From positions 1 through 36,751 of the forward strand of contig JANQQI010000093.1 of the NCBI GenBank assembly GCA_028285085.1: a DNA stretch of 36,751 nucleotides, read 5' to 3'. Positions 1 through 9,108 of this stretch are shown piece after piece (positions within the stretch are counted from its first letter, which is position 1; every line of letters begins with the position of its first letter). Origin of the DNA: Saprospiraceae bacterium. GTDB taxonomy: Bacteria > Bacteroidota > Bacteroidia > Chitinophagales > Saprospiraceae. The position numbers and the translations under genes are program-made. The notes below the pieces were generated by a model. That model was not told the DNA's origin, ran no database searches, and was given only the letters and a program-made list of their open reading frames with translations.

Positions 1-285
1 TTTGTGGATGCGGGTAATGTGTGGCTCGGCAATCAGGCCGCCGCAAATGTGCCTGCAGGCCGTTTTGCCTGGGATCGATTCTACAAAGAACTTGCCGTCG
101 GAACGGGACTGGGCCTACGTTTAGAAATCCAATACATCGTTATTCGTTTAGACGTCGCTTTCCCATTGCGCGATCCCGCTCGCCCGGACGGTGATCGTTG
201 GACAGTCTCTAAAATTCAGTTCGGTTCCAGAAACTGGCGACGAGATAATTTGATTTATAATTTAGCGGTGGGGTATCCGTTTTAA
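1..285 (+). CDS. BamA/TamA-family outer membrane barrel, C-terminal fragment
   Basis: The reading frame is already open at base 1 (first codons F-V-D-A-G-N-V-W) and ends with a TAA after the residues NLAVGYPF. The FVDAGNVW strand, the GTGLGLR strand and a terminal strand ending in an aromatic residue are typical of the last strands of the bacterial surface antigen (Omp85) barrel found in BamA and TamA. Only about 94 residues are inside the window; the POTRA domains and most of the barrel lie upstream. The gene converges on a TamB gene 110 bases away, and in Bacteroidota the BamA-like partner of TamB is often its neighbour, so this is plausibly the TamA/TamL partner. That assignment is inference; the Omp85 family call is more secure. 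Confidence 0.8.
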   Translation, partial: FVDAGNVWLGNQAAANVPAGRFAWDRFYKELAVGTGLGLRLEIQYIVIRLDVAFPLRDPARPDGDRWTVSKIQFGSRNWRRDNLIYNLAVGYPF

Positions 286-299
286 TACCAGTCCTCTTG

Positions 300-374
300 A
301 AGCGAAGAGATGTTTTGAAATACCAGATGAGGAGATTTCAGACATTGAATTTAGATTGAGGGACCTCTTCGCTT
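300..374. repeat. 10-bp inverted repeat between convergent genes
   Basis: AAGCGAAGAG at 300-309 is matched exactly by its reverse complement CTCTTCGCTT at 365-374, with 55 bases between. It fills most of the 110-base gap between the two convergent genes, so it could fold as a shared 3'-end structure. It lacks the U-run of an ordinary intrinsic terminator, so its function is a guess. Confidence 0.35.
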
Positions 375-395
375 ATAGTGAATATTCGACATTCA

Positions 396-3300
396 TCATT
401 GCCCAAAAGACTTATTAAACTTAATCCCTACCCCCGTCTTATTGACATTACTATTATCAAAAGCGTCGTAGTCTGTGCGTTGAAACGCGCGTAAAACATA
501 ATTACCGTTAGGATCAAGTTTGTATTCCAGTACAAAATCACCGGCAATATTATTTAGACTGGAGCCATCAGCTGCCGTTTGGTCACTGCTATCGAGCTGC
601 ACAACACCACCTACTTTGACCGTCAAGCGATCATTGAACACCGAACGGGTGAGACCGACATTGAGATTGGTGCGGGTGGAGGTGGAATTGTCAGCACCGA
701 ATTGACCGCGGTAGGATTCAAGATCAAAGGTAAGGCCGAGGCCATCCAGATAGCGCTCCGACAATCGATTCAATTGATTACTGATGAGGCCGCTGACACT
801 AGATAAGGCAATATTCTCTCCGGCCGTCGATAAGCTCGTCGATGTACTTTGGTCGGCCACAAAGCTATTTAGCAACAGCAAACCAAAGACCTGCTTATTG
901 AGTTCGCTTTCATCTTCGCGGAGCTGAATCAGTTTTTGATCCATCAAGGAGGATAAACCGATATCGTCAATCTCAGCGTCAATATCAAAGCTAAGACTCG
1001 GCTCGTTGATGTCGCCTTTCATGTTCATCAAAACGCTGACATCGCGCAATTCGCGGGCCCGGCCCGCGGCAGCTGTTGACAAACTAGACTCATTGGCGAT
1101 AAGCGGATAGATACTCGTCCGCGTTTTGTAGGCTGCCGTAATATCGAATCGCGTGTCAAGCGGATCGCCAATAAAATTGAGCCGACTACCGGCTTTGATA
1201 TCAAATGCCCGTTTTACGAGCCCCTGGTAGTTAAATTGATAAGCCCCTTCGCTCACTGTGTACAAACCCGTCACATTGACGGCGCCCGAGGGAAACATGC
1301 GGATGCTCAGGTCCGCCTCACCGCGACAGTTCAATTGATCTCCGGTAAGTGGATCGACAATGACAATCAGCTCGGCTTCCGGGCCAAGATCGAGATTGAG
1401 CGAAAGATCCAGGCCCGTAGCACCCGTCACTTGGGATTGACTCTCCGCTATCAGGCTGTCCAACGGACGCTGGCCCGGGCGACCGTAGATGATATAATCG
1501 GCTGTACCGCCCAGGTCTTCTTCCACGGCAGCGCTGACGGTGAGCTTACTGGGGGCCAGGCTTTTGGCCGTGATTGTGATGATTGGGGTTTCGGCGGGGC
1601 CTTGGATACGCATTTGGGCCGCCAGATTTAAAGTACCGTAGAACAAATCGTTATCACTAGGACCAGTGTTGAGGAATTGGAAACTTTTGGTAGAAAAATC
1701 CAGATCAAGTTGAATGTTTTGAAAACGATCGTGCAAAATGCGACCAGAGAGGGTTGCCATTTTTCCAGCCGGATCTTCTAATTGAAGTTGTCCAAAATTA
1801 ATGGTTCTATCGTCAAACTGTATTGGGTGCTCTTTAATCTTATATCTGGTTTTTAAATAATCAACTTTTGTACTGGCATCCATAAAAGCCAAGGTCCCTT
1901 TGGTTTCAGGTAAAGCTGTGGTGCCTTTCACGGTAAATTGGCCGGTAAGATAGCCGCTACTATTCTTAATCCCACCAAAGGTGAAGGGGTCGATGAGAAT
2001 CATGGGTAGTCGTTCGATATCAGCTTGTACAGCAAGTTGCGTGCTGGGAATGTGATAATTTCCTTGGATCTGCACGGCATTGTCGGGGCCAGAGAGTTGG
2101 GCTGCAAAATCGATCAAGGGCTGCTGTTCGTTTTGTTCCGCCTTGAGGTTAATGTCACCAATTAGTGAGTCATTCACTGTCAATTGATCTAACTCTAGAT
2201 CGGCAAAGTAATGAAGGTTTTTTCGAACATCATTCAAAGTAATATTGCCATTAAACAAACCTGAGTAGCGGAAGCCATCGATATTCGTAAAATCTGATAT
2301 TTCTTTTATTTGAAAGTTTTTAAAAACGAATCCAATCGGCGTGTAATTTTTATTAATTGGGTGATCATAAGTGGCGACTTCAATCGATTGCTCGCCATTA
2401 TTTAAACTAAAATCCTGAATTTGTAACTCCTCAGATTGAAAGCGGATGAGATGTTCAGATGGCACTTGCCAAATGCTTTCCGCTAAGTGTAAACTATCAT
2501 CCAACTGTAATTGATACCAAGAGTTCTTCGAACTCAATTCTGCTCCCCAAATGAAGGAAGGCACCTGATCATTGGCTTCCAACTGGATATTTGTCTTTAG
2601 CTTCTGATTCCCTAACACCGTTTGCCATTTTGCACCCGTAAAACCCAGACTCCCATTGTTTAAGCTGGCAAAATTAAGGGCAGTGGTGATACGTTCTGCA
2701 TCTCCCTGAATGCGCCATTGTAAGCTATCGACCTGCCAACCCATAATGGCTAACTCAGGGATTGATATGCGACTGGACAGAGCTTGTTCTTCAGTATTGA
2801 ATCGGCCTTGGCCTTCGATATATTTCAGGCGCTGGAGTTGTGGGAAAAAGAGTTTGGTTAAAGGCACAGGATTTTTGACCAGAAAAGAAAAGGCTAAATC
2901 TTGATCGTATATTCCAGATTGTGTGTCAGAACTGACATTTAGGCTATCTGAATTTGCTTCCGTAGCCATTAGCTCGTCAAGGGAGAAGTAATCATTGAAA
3001 TATTGAAGCAGGTGATCCGGGAGCTGGAGCAAACGAAAATCACCGTTAATTTGTGCAGCCAAGAGAGGAGAATTGAGTTCAATTCGTTTGTTGGTATCCA
3101 ATTTTTTCCTGGCGTACAAAACTAAGCTATCGAGTTGGTAATTGTCTTCGCCATTAGATAGGGCAAGTCCTTCGAGGGCGGCCCGGCCCATAAAATCATC
3201 GATATTACCTCCGATAAATTGTCCTTTCAATTGCGTGCTGGCCCGAATGATCTGCTCCGACAAATGCAAAGCTTGCGTATCCAACGTGTCCAAAGCCAAA

Positions 3301-5357
3301 TCAAATTGCAAAACTGGCTGCTCTTGATTTAAATCTACCAACCCCCGAAAATCAAAAGCCAGGTGATCATCTTGAATACGCGCTTCACCTTGGTATTTGA
3401 GCCTATCGACGGTGCCATCAATGGCCAGGTTGTGATAGCAGTAGCCATTGAAATCGATAGAATCGATCTGGGCATCGACGGCTAAGTTTAGTTGATCCGC
3501 TTGTAATCCCTTACCATCCACTTCAGCTGTAAGACTGACCAGATCAAATTGGCTGGTATCGGATAGCAATCGCCCCAATTGCAACTCTGCCAAGGTGAAA
3601 TCGCCTTTGTAGATCGCATCAGTATAGTCCTGATTGAATTGTACTTTTAAGTTAGTAGTCAAATAGCCAATATCTGTTGATAACTGCCCTTGGCTGGTCA
3701 GATCGTGTAAGGTCCCTAGAATATTTCCACGATAATCGAAATACTGCATCTCTTGTACCCCCGCCGGTAAGGTAGTCGGAACCAGAGCGGAAATATCATC
3801 AAGATGAGCATTAAGCTGATCAATGTTTAAATTAAATTGTAAGCGCTCAATATCGTCTAAGTTTTGTAGCTGGCCACTCCCTACGAAGGTGAGACTTTCG
3901 CTGGCATGGAGACGAAGGTCTTGAAGCTGTAAATCATGCAGCCCACCCTGAATTTTTCCATCCATAGTTAATTGCCCCAAGCTATCCAACTCCCGGGGCA
4001 AACCCAATTCGGGGAATCTGGCGCGTAAAGCCAGAAAGTCAATGCGGGCTGAATCCAGATGGAGCTTAAAATCAAGTTGCTCCGGCTCCAATATGTGTTT
4101 TGCATCTCCCGATGCTTGTAGCTTTAATAATTTGCCGTATTGCAACTGTAATTGTTCGAGCGTTATCTTTTCTGCTTGACCATCGACTCGGCCATCAATA
4201 ATGAGGGGAATGGCTTTGCACACCTCCGGCGGCAAATAAGCGTGAAAAAAGCGTTGGTCACTGGGTGTGATATAAGTCTTTTCAAATTGGGTCGACCATC
4301 TGCCTGAGTTTAAGATATCAGGCAAATCAGCCCAGGCGTTGAATTTTAGCTCAGTACTGTTTTGAATCTGGCTGTAAGGGGTTTGTAAGCGAAAATTGAC
4401 TAATCGGATGCTCTGGGAATCCAGTTCGATATCCGCTTGGCTCGAGCTAATCTCCAAGCCAGATTGCTCCTGCAAAGCTAGCTGGGTAAGCTGTGCTTGC
4501 AGGGCGTTAGCCGACCATTCGAATTGCTCAACCTTTAGTTCCAAGGCTTGAATATCAAGATGATGATGATCGAAGTCCGGCCGTCGTGTGGTGCCGAGGG
4601 AGGTGAGGCCAATCTGGCCTTGTGTTAAAATAAATTGTTCGAAGGTGAGCTGCCAGCCGAGATTGGGAAATTGTAAAGGGGCAGCGGGGCTGGTTTGACT
4701 AGTATCGGGTGCATTCAAAGGGCTGCTCATGCGAAAATAAGGTGCATCCAGCACCATTTGATTCATGTCCACCGCCTGCTCATCCAAATCGAGTCGATTG
4801 ATTTCGATTAAAAATGCTTCCCAGCCCGTTTGAAAATGGGTCTGGGTCAGTTGATCGTCCCAATGGAGCCGAATATCGGAGCTATTTAATTGGCTGATGC
4901 CAAAGGACCAAGCGGCGGCCTGGCTGGTATCCGTGGGGGCCGCTGGGGGAGGAGCGACTTTGAAACGATCGAGAATAAACTGATAATTAAAACTGCTATC
5001 CACAGCCGATCGCTGAATGTGGCTGTAAGCGCCGTGCAATTGGAGATTGTCGAGAAAAAGGCGTTGTTGAAGCAAAGAGAAAAAGCCGATGTCCGCGCTC
5101 AGCTCTTCGACACTCAGCAAGGTGTCGCGCTGCCGATCCAGTATCAGTAAACCTTCGATCACCGCAGCGCTAAAAAACTTGACCCGTACCCGATCGACTT
5201 GTACCTCGGTTCCCAAAGTTTGGGAGAGTTGTCCAACTACCTCCCGGGCCAGCTTGTTTTGCACCGACGGCATCTGCAATAAACCCCAAAGCAAGAGTAA
5301 TAAGCAGGCGAAGACCAAGAGACTTCGGATCAGTATTTTATAAATGCGTTTTTTCAA
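396..5357 (-). CDS. tamB: Translocation/assembly module protein TamB (1653 aa)
   Basis: This very long protein begins with a basic stretch and one hydrophobic segment (about residues 8-28), followed by an AsmA-like N-terminal region. The remainder is a long run of beta-rich, weakly repetitive sequence. It ends with a TamB (DUF490) domain in roughly the last 400 residues, including a late strand-rich section and a terminal LEYKLDPNGNYVLRAF strand. TamB proteins are anchored in the inner membrane and span the periplasm as a hydrophobic-groove bridge that moves lipid and supports outer-membrane protein assembly with an Omp85 partner. The partner candidate is the barrel gene at 1-285, which converges on it. 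The start is an ATG opening with MKKRIYK. The length fits the large Bacteroidota forms. Confidence 0.88.
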   Translation of the reverse strand: MKKRIYKILIRSLLVFACLLLLLWGLLQMPSVQNKLAREVVGQLSQTLGTEVQVDRVRVKFFSAAVIEGLLILDRQRDTLLSVEELSADIGFFSLLQQRLFLDNLQLHGAYSHIQRSAVDSSFNYQFILDRFKVAPPPAAPTDTSQAAAWSFGISQLNSSDIRLHWDDQLTQTHFQTGWEAFLIEINRLDLDEQAVDMNQMVLDAPYFRMSSPLNAPDTSQTSPAAPLQFPNLGWQLTFEQFILTQGQIGLTSLGTTRRPDFDHHHLDIQALELKVEQFEWSANALQAQLTQLALQEQSGLEISSSQADIELDSQSIRLVNFRLQTPYSQIQNSTELKFNAWADLPDILNSGRWSTQFEKTYITPSDQRFFHAYLPPEVCKAIPLIIDGRVDGQAEKITLEQLQLQYGKLLKLQASGDAKHILEPEQLDFKLHLDSARIDFLALRARFPELGLPRELDSLGQLTMDGKIQGGLHDLQLQDLRLHASESLTFVGSGQLQNLDDIERLQFNLNIDQLNAHLDDISALVPTTLPAGVQEMQYFDYRGNILGTLHDLTSQGQLSTDIGYLTTNLKVQFNQDYTDAIYKGDFTLAELQLGRLLSDTSQFDLVSLTAEVDGKGLQADQLNLAVDAQIDSIDFNGYCYHNLAIDGTVDRLKYQGEARIQDDHLAFDFRGLVDLNQEQPVLQFDLALDTLDTQALHLSEQIIRASTQLKGQFIGGNIDDFMGRAALEGLALSNGEDNYQLDSLVLYARKKLDTNKRIELNSPLLAAQINGDFRLLQLPDHLLQYFNDYFSLDELMATEANSDSLNVSSDTQSGIYDQDLAFSFLVKNPVPLTKLFFPQLQRLKYIEGQGRFNTEEQALSSRISIPELAIMGWQVDSLQWRIQGDAERITTALNFASLNNGSLGFTGAKWQTVLGNQKLKTNIQLEANDQVPSFIWGAELSSKNSWYQLQLDDSLHLAESIWQVPSEHLIRFQSEELQIQDFSLNNGEQSIEVATYDHPINKNYTPIGFVFKNFQIKEISDFTNIDGFRYSGLFNGNITLNDVRKNLHYFADLELDQLTVNDSLIGDINLKAEQNEQQPLIDFAAQLSGPDNAVQIQGNYHIPSTQLAVQADIERLPMILIDPFTFGGIKNSSGYLTGQFTVKGTTALPETKGTLAFMDASTKVDYLKTRYKIKEHPIQFDDRTINFGQLQLEDPAGKMATLSGRILHDRFQNIQLDLDFSTKSFQFLNTGPSDNDLFYGTLNLAAQMRIQGPAETPIITITAKSLAPSKLTVSAAVEEDLGGTADYIIYGRPGQRPLDSLIAESQSQVTGATGLDLSLNLDLGPEAELIVIVDPLTGDQLNCRGEADLSIRMFPSGAVNVTGLYTVSEGAYQFNYQGLVKRAFDIKAGSRLNFIGDPLDTRFDITAAYKTRTSIYPLIANESSLSTAAAGRARELRDVSVLMNMKGDINEPSLSFDIDAEIDDIGLSSLMDQKLIQLREDESELNKQVFGLLLLNSFVADQSTSTSLSTAGENIALSSVSGLISNQLNRLSERYLDGLGLTFDLESYRGQFGADNSTSTRTNLNVGLTRSVFNDRLTVKVGGVVQLDSSDQTAADGSSLNNIAGDFVLEYKLDPNGNYVLRAFQRTDYDAFDNSNVNKTGVGIKFNKSFGQ

Positions 5358-5566
5358 GGATAAATGAGCCAGGATTTAGTGGTAAAGATGCATATTTTCT
5401 GGGATAAACTTTGGAGAGGGGAGTGTTGGGCGATTAGGGTTGGCTGAGATATCAAAATAGGTTAAAGCACTGCAGTTATTTTCTGAAATACGTAGAGAAA
5501 AATCTGTCTAAGGAGAGTTGATTTGGTCGAAATTTGACAAGACGGCAGAAAGGTAGGAATAATTAA

Positions 5567-5581
5567 TGCAACGAAGTTGCA
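5567..5581. promoter_or_regulatory. Upstream operator dyad (imperfect 7-1-7)
   Basis: TGCAAC at 5567-5572 and GTTGCA at 5576-5581 are exact inverted halves around a three-base centre. Read as 7-1-7 it has one mismatch. It shares its six-base halves with the perfect dyad at 5602-5622; the two centres are 38 bp apart. It overlaps the likely -33 element (GTTG, 5576-5579) of the ABC operon, so a bound protein would occlude RNA polymerase. The regulator is not identified; the 7-1-7 form is typical of Fur-family proteins such as Fur, Zur and PerR. Confidence 0.6.
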
Positions 5582-5606
5582 ATTGCTGTTTTCTTGCGTA
5601 TATTTG
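5576..5606 (+). promoter_or_regulatory. Bacteroidota-type promoter of the ABC/CobW operon
   Basis: TATATTTG at 5599-5606 matches the Bacteroidota -7 consensus TAnnTTTG exactly. Nineteen bases upstream is GTTG (5576-5579), a one-mismatch match to the -33 TTTG element, at the normal spacing. Transcription should start near 5613, giving a leader of about 25 bases before the ATG at 5637. Both promoter elements lie inside palindromic operators. Confidence 0.6.
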
Positions 5607-5622
5607 CAACATTGTTGCAAAT
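5602..5622. promoter_or_regulatory. Perfect 21-bp operator palindrome over the -7 element
   Basis: Ten-base arms (ATTTGCAACA and TGTTGCAAAT) flank a single central T at 5612, a perfect dyad. The core is 7-1-7, TGCAACA-T-TGTTGCA. It covers the end of the -7 box and the expected transcription start, which is a repressor position. The 7-1-7 form fits the Fur/Zur/PerR family. Zur is favoured because two genes of the operon (DUF1826 and COG0523 GTPase) belong to zinc-starvation regulons elsewhere; this is inference. Confidence 0.65.
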
Positions 5623-5636
5623 GTAAATTATCGCCA

Positions 5637-6338
5637 ATGATCCGATTACAAGACGTTCACAAATCTTTCAAAGGGAATCCAGCGATTCAAAATCTAACGC
5701 TGCAAGTGGAAAAAGGTGAAATCTTGGGTTTATTGGGGGCAAATGGAGCCGGAAAGTCGACGACGATCAATATGCTATTGGGTTTCCTTAGTCCAGATTC
5801 GGGCTCAGTCAGTATTAAACAGTTGGATGCGACCCAAAGAGCAAGTGAGGTGCGTCAACTTGTCGGTTACATCCCCGAGAACGTTAATCTTTATTCTTAT
5901 TTGACGGGCGTTGAAAATTTAGACTACTTCTGTCGTTTAGCGGGCTTGCGCTATGCGAAAAAAGAATTGGAGGATGTCCTCACCACTTGTGGCTTGCAAA
6001 GTGAAGCGCATCATCAAAAGGTCGCCAACTATTCCAAGGGGATGCGGCAAAAAGTAGGCATTGCCATTGCCTACGCTAAGAAAGCAGAAGTCTATCTGCT
6101 GGATGAACCTGCAAGTGGTTTGGATCCCTTGGCGAGTAATGAATTATCTGATTTGCTCAAAAAACTAGCATCTGAGGGGGCAACGATCCTCATGGCTTCT
6201 CACGATATTTTTCGAGTGCGGGAAGTTTGCCATCGCATCGGGATTCTGAAGAAAGGCACCTTAATCAAAGAAATTCGTAGTGATGCCATCAGTGCCAGTG
6301 AGTTAGAGCAACTGTACTTGGAATTCATGAAAAACTAG
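5637..6338 (+). CDS. ABC transporter ATP-binding protein
   Basis: This is a 233-residue nucleotide-binding subunit of an ABC-2-type transporter. It has a Walker A motif GANGAGKST at residues 34-42, a signature region reading YSKGMRQK, a Walker B with LLDEP followed by a D-loop SGLD, and a switch histidine in the ASHD sequence. It would hydrolyse ATP on the cytoplasmic face to drive the two permeases encoded next. I chose the ATG at 5637 because MIRLQDVHKSF is the usual N-terminus. A longer open frame from a TTG at 5577 would start inside the promoter/operator and adds only unrelated residues. It is the first gene of a five-gene operon. The family resembles NosF/CcmA-like export ATPases; the substrate is unknown. 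Confidence 0.88.
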   Translation: MIRLQDVHKSFKGNPAIQNLTLQVEKGEILGLLGANGAGKSTTINMLLGFLSPDSGSVSIKQLDATQRASEVRQLVGYIPENVNLYSYLTGVENLDYFCRLAGLRYAKKELEDVLTTCGLQSEAHHQKVANYSKGMRQKVGIAIAYAKKAEVYLLDEPASGLDPLASNELSDLLKKLASEGATILMASHDIFRVREVCHRIGILKKGTLIKEIRSDAISASELEQLYLEFMKN

Positions 6339-6344
6339 GTGGCT

Positions 6345-7754
6345 ATGTGGCAAATCATCAAAAACGAAGGGTATTTCTTGAGCCGCAGCCGGACATTATT
6401 GGGAACTAGCCTGGCTTTCCTCCTAATGTTATTCCTCACCCTGTTTCTGGGACATCAGCAAACCCAACAACAAACCCAAGCTTATCAAACGGCTAAGGAT
6501 CACTTACGCGCGCAATGGGAAGGTATCAAAGAAATGAATCCACACGGGGCAGCACATTACGGCACCTATGTCTTTAAGCCCGCTAATTTGTTGGGTAGCT
6601 TGGATGAAGGGGTTAATACCGTTACGGGCAATGTTTTGCGGGTAGAAGGACACGTCCAAAATGAAATTGTCCATTCAGAGGCCTCCCAAATGCAATCGAT
6701 TTCTAAGTTTGGTAAGCTTAAAAGCTCGCTTTTACTGCAGTTTATTGTTCCCCTGTTATTAATCTTTTTGGCTTTTCATACCGTAAGTAGTGAAAAACAA
6801 AGCGGGAGACTCAAACTACTGGTTTTACAAGGTGCCAAGCCTTTTTCTTTAATTTTTGCTAAAACCTTGGCAATCTGGAGCTATGGTCTTTTACTCTTGA
6901 TGGCAGTACTACTGGTTTACACTCTTTTTAATTTTCAAAATCTAGATGCCGAGGTATTGACCCGATCGGTGCTATTTTTTCTGTCCTATGCGCTTTACTA
7001 TTTTATTCTGACGGGATTAACGGTTTTCTTTTCATCCCGTTGGCAAAATGCCACGGTTGCTCTCACTTCTATGCTCGGTATTTGGATCGTTTGGACGATA
7101 TTTTTACCCAATATTTTAATGAGTTCGGTCGAAAAATGGCACCCCTTACCCAGTCGAAATGAATTTAAAACGGCCATGAAGGAGGACCGTTCCAAAGGTT
7201 TAGATGGTCATAATCCTACCGACGAAAGGAAAAAGGAATTAGAAGAAGCGACTTTAAAAGAGTACGAAGTCGATAGTCTTTCCCAGTTGCCAATCAATTT
7301 TGATGGTCTTTTAATGCAAGCTGACGAAGAGTACGGTAATCAGGTTTGGGATAAGCATTTTGGACAATTAAGAACTGTACTCACCCAACAAAAACAAAGT
7401 CTGCAGCTCGGTGGTAGTATCAATCCATTTATTGCATTACAAAATGCAAGCAGGGGATTTGCGGCCAGTGATAACTTACACCATCAGGAATTTTTGGTGC
7501 AGGTGGAGCAATTCCGCAGAGTGTTCATTAAAGCCCTCAATGATAAACATGCTTATGGCGGTTCCAAAACTGGAGATTGGGGGTGGAAGGCCGATAATGC
7601 TTTCTTTAAGTCTATCCCGGATTTTAAATATCAACCTATTACTCTGGCTTCGGTATTTTCTCATTACGTGCTGGACTTAGCGATTTTAATGCTTTGGTCG
7701 ATTCTAACGGTTGTTTTATTAATTCTTGGCGCGCGTAAAATGCAAATCGTATGA
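6345..7754 (+). CDS. ABC-2 permease, first subunit (DUF3526-like)
   Basis: This 469-residue membrane protein has about six transmembrane segments: one near residues 17-36, four clustered between about 126 and 260, and a last one at the C-terminus ending in LILGARKMQIV. Two large soluble loops, about 90 residues after TM1 and about 170 residues before the last TM, should be periplasmic. The sequence SSEKQSGRLKLL after TM2 is the usual ABC-2 coupling region that contacts the ATPase. A GTG at 6339 directly follows the previous stop, but the ATG two codons later (6345) gives the natural MWQIIKNE start. It overlaps the next permease by four bases (ATGA), indicating translational coupling. The DUF3526 label is a family judgement by eye, and no substrate can be assigned. 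Confidence 0.78.
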   Translation: MWQIIKNEGYFLSRSRTLLGTSLAFLLMLFLTLFLGHQQTQQQTQAYQTAKDHLRAQWEGIKEMNPHGAAHYGTYVFKPANLLGSLDEGVNTVTGNVLRVEGHVQNEIVHSEASQMQSISKFGKLKSSLLLQFIVPLLLIFLAFHTVSSEKQSGRLKLLVLQGAKPFSLIFAKTLAIWSYGLLLLMAVLLVYTLFNFQNLDAEVLTRSVLFFLSYALYYFILTGLTVFFSSRWQNATVALTSMLGIWIVWTIFLPNILMSSVEKWHPLPSRNEFKTAMKEDRSKGLDGHNPTDERKKELEEATLKEYEVDSLSQLPINFDGLLMQADEEYGNQVWDKHFGQLRTVLTQQKQSLQLGGSINPFIALQNASRGFAASDNLHHQEFLVQVEQFRRVFIKALNDKHAYGGSKTGDWGWKADNAFFKSIPDFKYQPITLASVFSHYVLDLAILMLWSILTVVLLILGARKMQIV

Positions 7755-9070
7755 AAAACCTTAGCGTATTTTTATATGAATGGAAGCACTTTTCCCGAAA
7801 TCGGTTTAAAGTAGTTGCCCTATTGCTTTATGTTGCCGCAGGAATTTACGGATTACACAATGGCGCGGCTTTATACCAACAGCAAGTTTCAGAAATTGAA
7901 AGAATTGAAGAAGAAGCTCATACGGGAAGACAAAAATATATTGCCTACTACGATGAAGGTAAGAAAGGCCCCGAAGATCGCCCCTGGGTGGATATGACGA
8001 CCCCTTTTTGGGCGATATGGTATGCTTCTATTTATCATTTTAAAATGCCTTCTCCGGCTATCGTATATAGTATTGGACAAGCGGAACAATACGGTTTCTA
8101 TAAGCGGGTAACGTTTTTGAGCAGTCCTTATGATGCGGATATGGCCGAGGAAATTGCTAATCCTGAACGTCTCCAAACTGGGACACTGGATTTTGCCTTT
8201 GTTGTGTTATTTTTGCTGCCTTTACTGCTGCTCATTTTATTATACAACGTAAAAAGTGCGGAAAGCGAACAAGGTTTTTTGCCATTAATAGAAGTACAAA
8301 CGGTTTCCACAAATAGTTGGCTTTTGTCAAGGGTTAGTTTTTATGCCACCTTGGTGCTGTTGAGTCATTTAATTTTAATTTTTTACGGCGCCATGCTCAC
8401 ACCAGTTCTTGAGACAGCGTCTCAAGTCGTTGGACAAGTATTCCTCTACATCTTTTTATCACTTGTTTTTTGGTCAACGATTTATTTTTTAATTCTCCGA
8501 AAAGGGAAAACCATTACCGGCAATGCTTTGAAAATGGTAGGGATCTGTGTGGTATTTCTATTTATCATACCGGCAGTAGTACACCAGTGGCTAAGTATAA
8601 AACAGCCCGCCAATTTGATGACGGACTTTATTGATGCCAACCGGGATAAAAAAGATGATCTTTATAATCAACCCGATAGTGTGATTCAAGCTCAGCTTTT
8701 CGCCATGTTCCCTGAAATCGTTGATAGTCCCTTGGCTCAGGATACGCTCAGGATCGATCAAGCCAGAAATCGATCCACCTATTCTTTAGTCAATGAACTA
8801 ATGAAAGCCAGTATTGTCCCCATAGAAAACGAAAACGATCATAAAAATCAATTCATTCGAACGACCTATTGGTTTAATCCAGTGACCTTTTTTCAAAACC
8901 AATTTAACAAAATTACGCAAACACATTATCGTGATTATCAGCAATATCGAGATGATATTCAAAATATGATCGATGGGCAAATCCGAATGATGGTTTTAGA
9001 CATTTGGCAAGATGTAAAGGTCGATAAAGCGAAATACCTGGAATATGCTAATGTGACGAAAGTCGATTAA
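7751..9070 (+). CDS. ABC-2 permease, second subunit (DUF3526-like)
   Basis: This is a 439-residue homologue-like partner of the preceding permease. It has five clear hydrophobic segments: near the N-terminus (LLLYVAAGIYGL), then FVVLFLLPLLLLILL, LVLLSHLILIFYG, FLYIFLSLVFWSTIYFL and VVFLFIIPAVV. The coupling motif after TM2 reads SAESEQGFLPL. Unlike its partner it has no C-terminal transmembrane helix: the last roughly 160 residues are hydrophilic and end in YANVTKVD. If the N-terminus is cytoplasmic, this tail is periplasmic. The start codon overlaps the stop of the upstream permease. The two proteins probably form an asymmetric heterodimer with the ATPase at 5637. Confidence 0.75.
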   Translation: MKNLSVFLYEWKHFSRNRFKVVALLLYVAAGIYGLHNGAALYQQQVSEIERIEEEAHTGRQKYIAYYDEGKKGPEDRPWVDMTTPFWAIWYASIYHFKMPSPAIVYSIGQAEQYGFYKRVTFLSSPYDADMAEEIANPERLQTGTLDFAFVVLFLLPLLLLILLYNVKSAESEQGFLPLIEVQTVSTNSWLLSRVSFYATLVLLSHLILIFYGAMLTPVLETASQVVGQVFLYIFLSLVFWSTIYFLILRKGKTITGNALKMVGICVVFLFIIPAVVHQWLSIKQPANLMTDFIDANRDKKDDLYNQPDSVIQAQLFAMFPEIVDSPLAQDTLRIDQARNRSTYSLVNELMKASIVPIENENDHKNQFIRTTYWFNPVTFFQNQFNKITQTHYRDYQQYRDDIQNMIDGQIRMMVLDIWQDVKVDKAKYLEYANVTKVD

Positions 9071-9086
9071 TTTTTTTTAATAAAAA

Positions 9087-9098
9087 CTAACTAGTTAG
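9087..9098. repeat. 12-bp palindrome before the DUF1826 gene
   Basis: CTAACTAGTTAG is a perfect 12-base palindrome in the 38-base gap after the second permease, ten bases before the ATG at 9109. It follows a run of eight T. It may be a secondary control or processing site inside the operon, or chance in A+T-rich DNA. Confidence 0.3.
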
Positions 9099-9108
9099 AG
9101 ATATAATT

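Noticed and set aside
1236-1631. Plus-strand open frame of 131 codons inside the TamB gene
   Set aside because: It is antisense to a strongly supported TamB reading frame and has no family signature; long antisense frames are common in genes with this codon use.
5577-5636. Upstream extension of the ABC ATPase from a TTG codon
   Set aside because: It would start within the promoter/operator, upstream of the predicted transcription start, and adds cysteine-rich residues not seen in the family.
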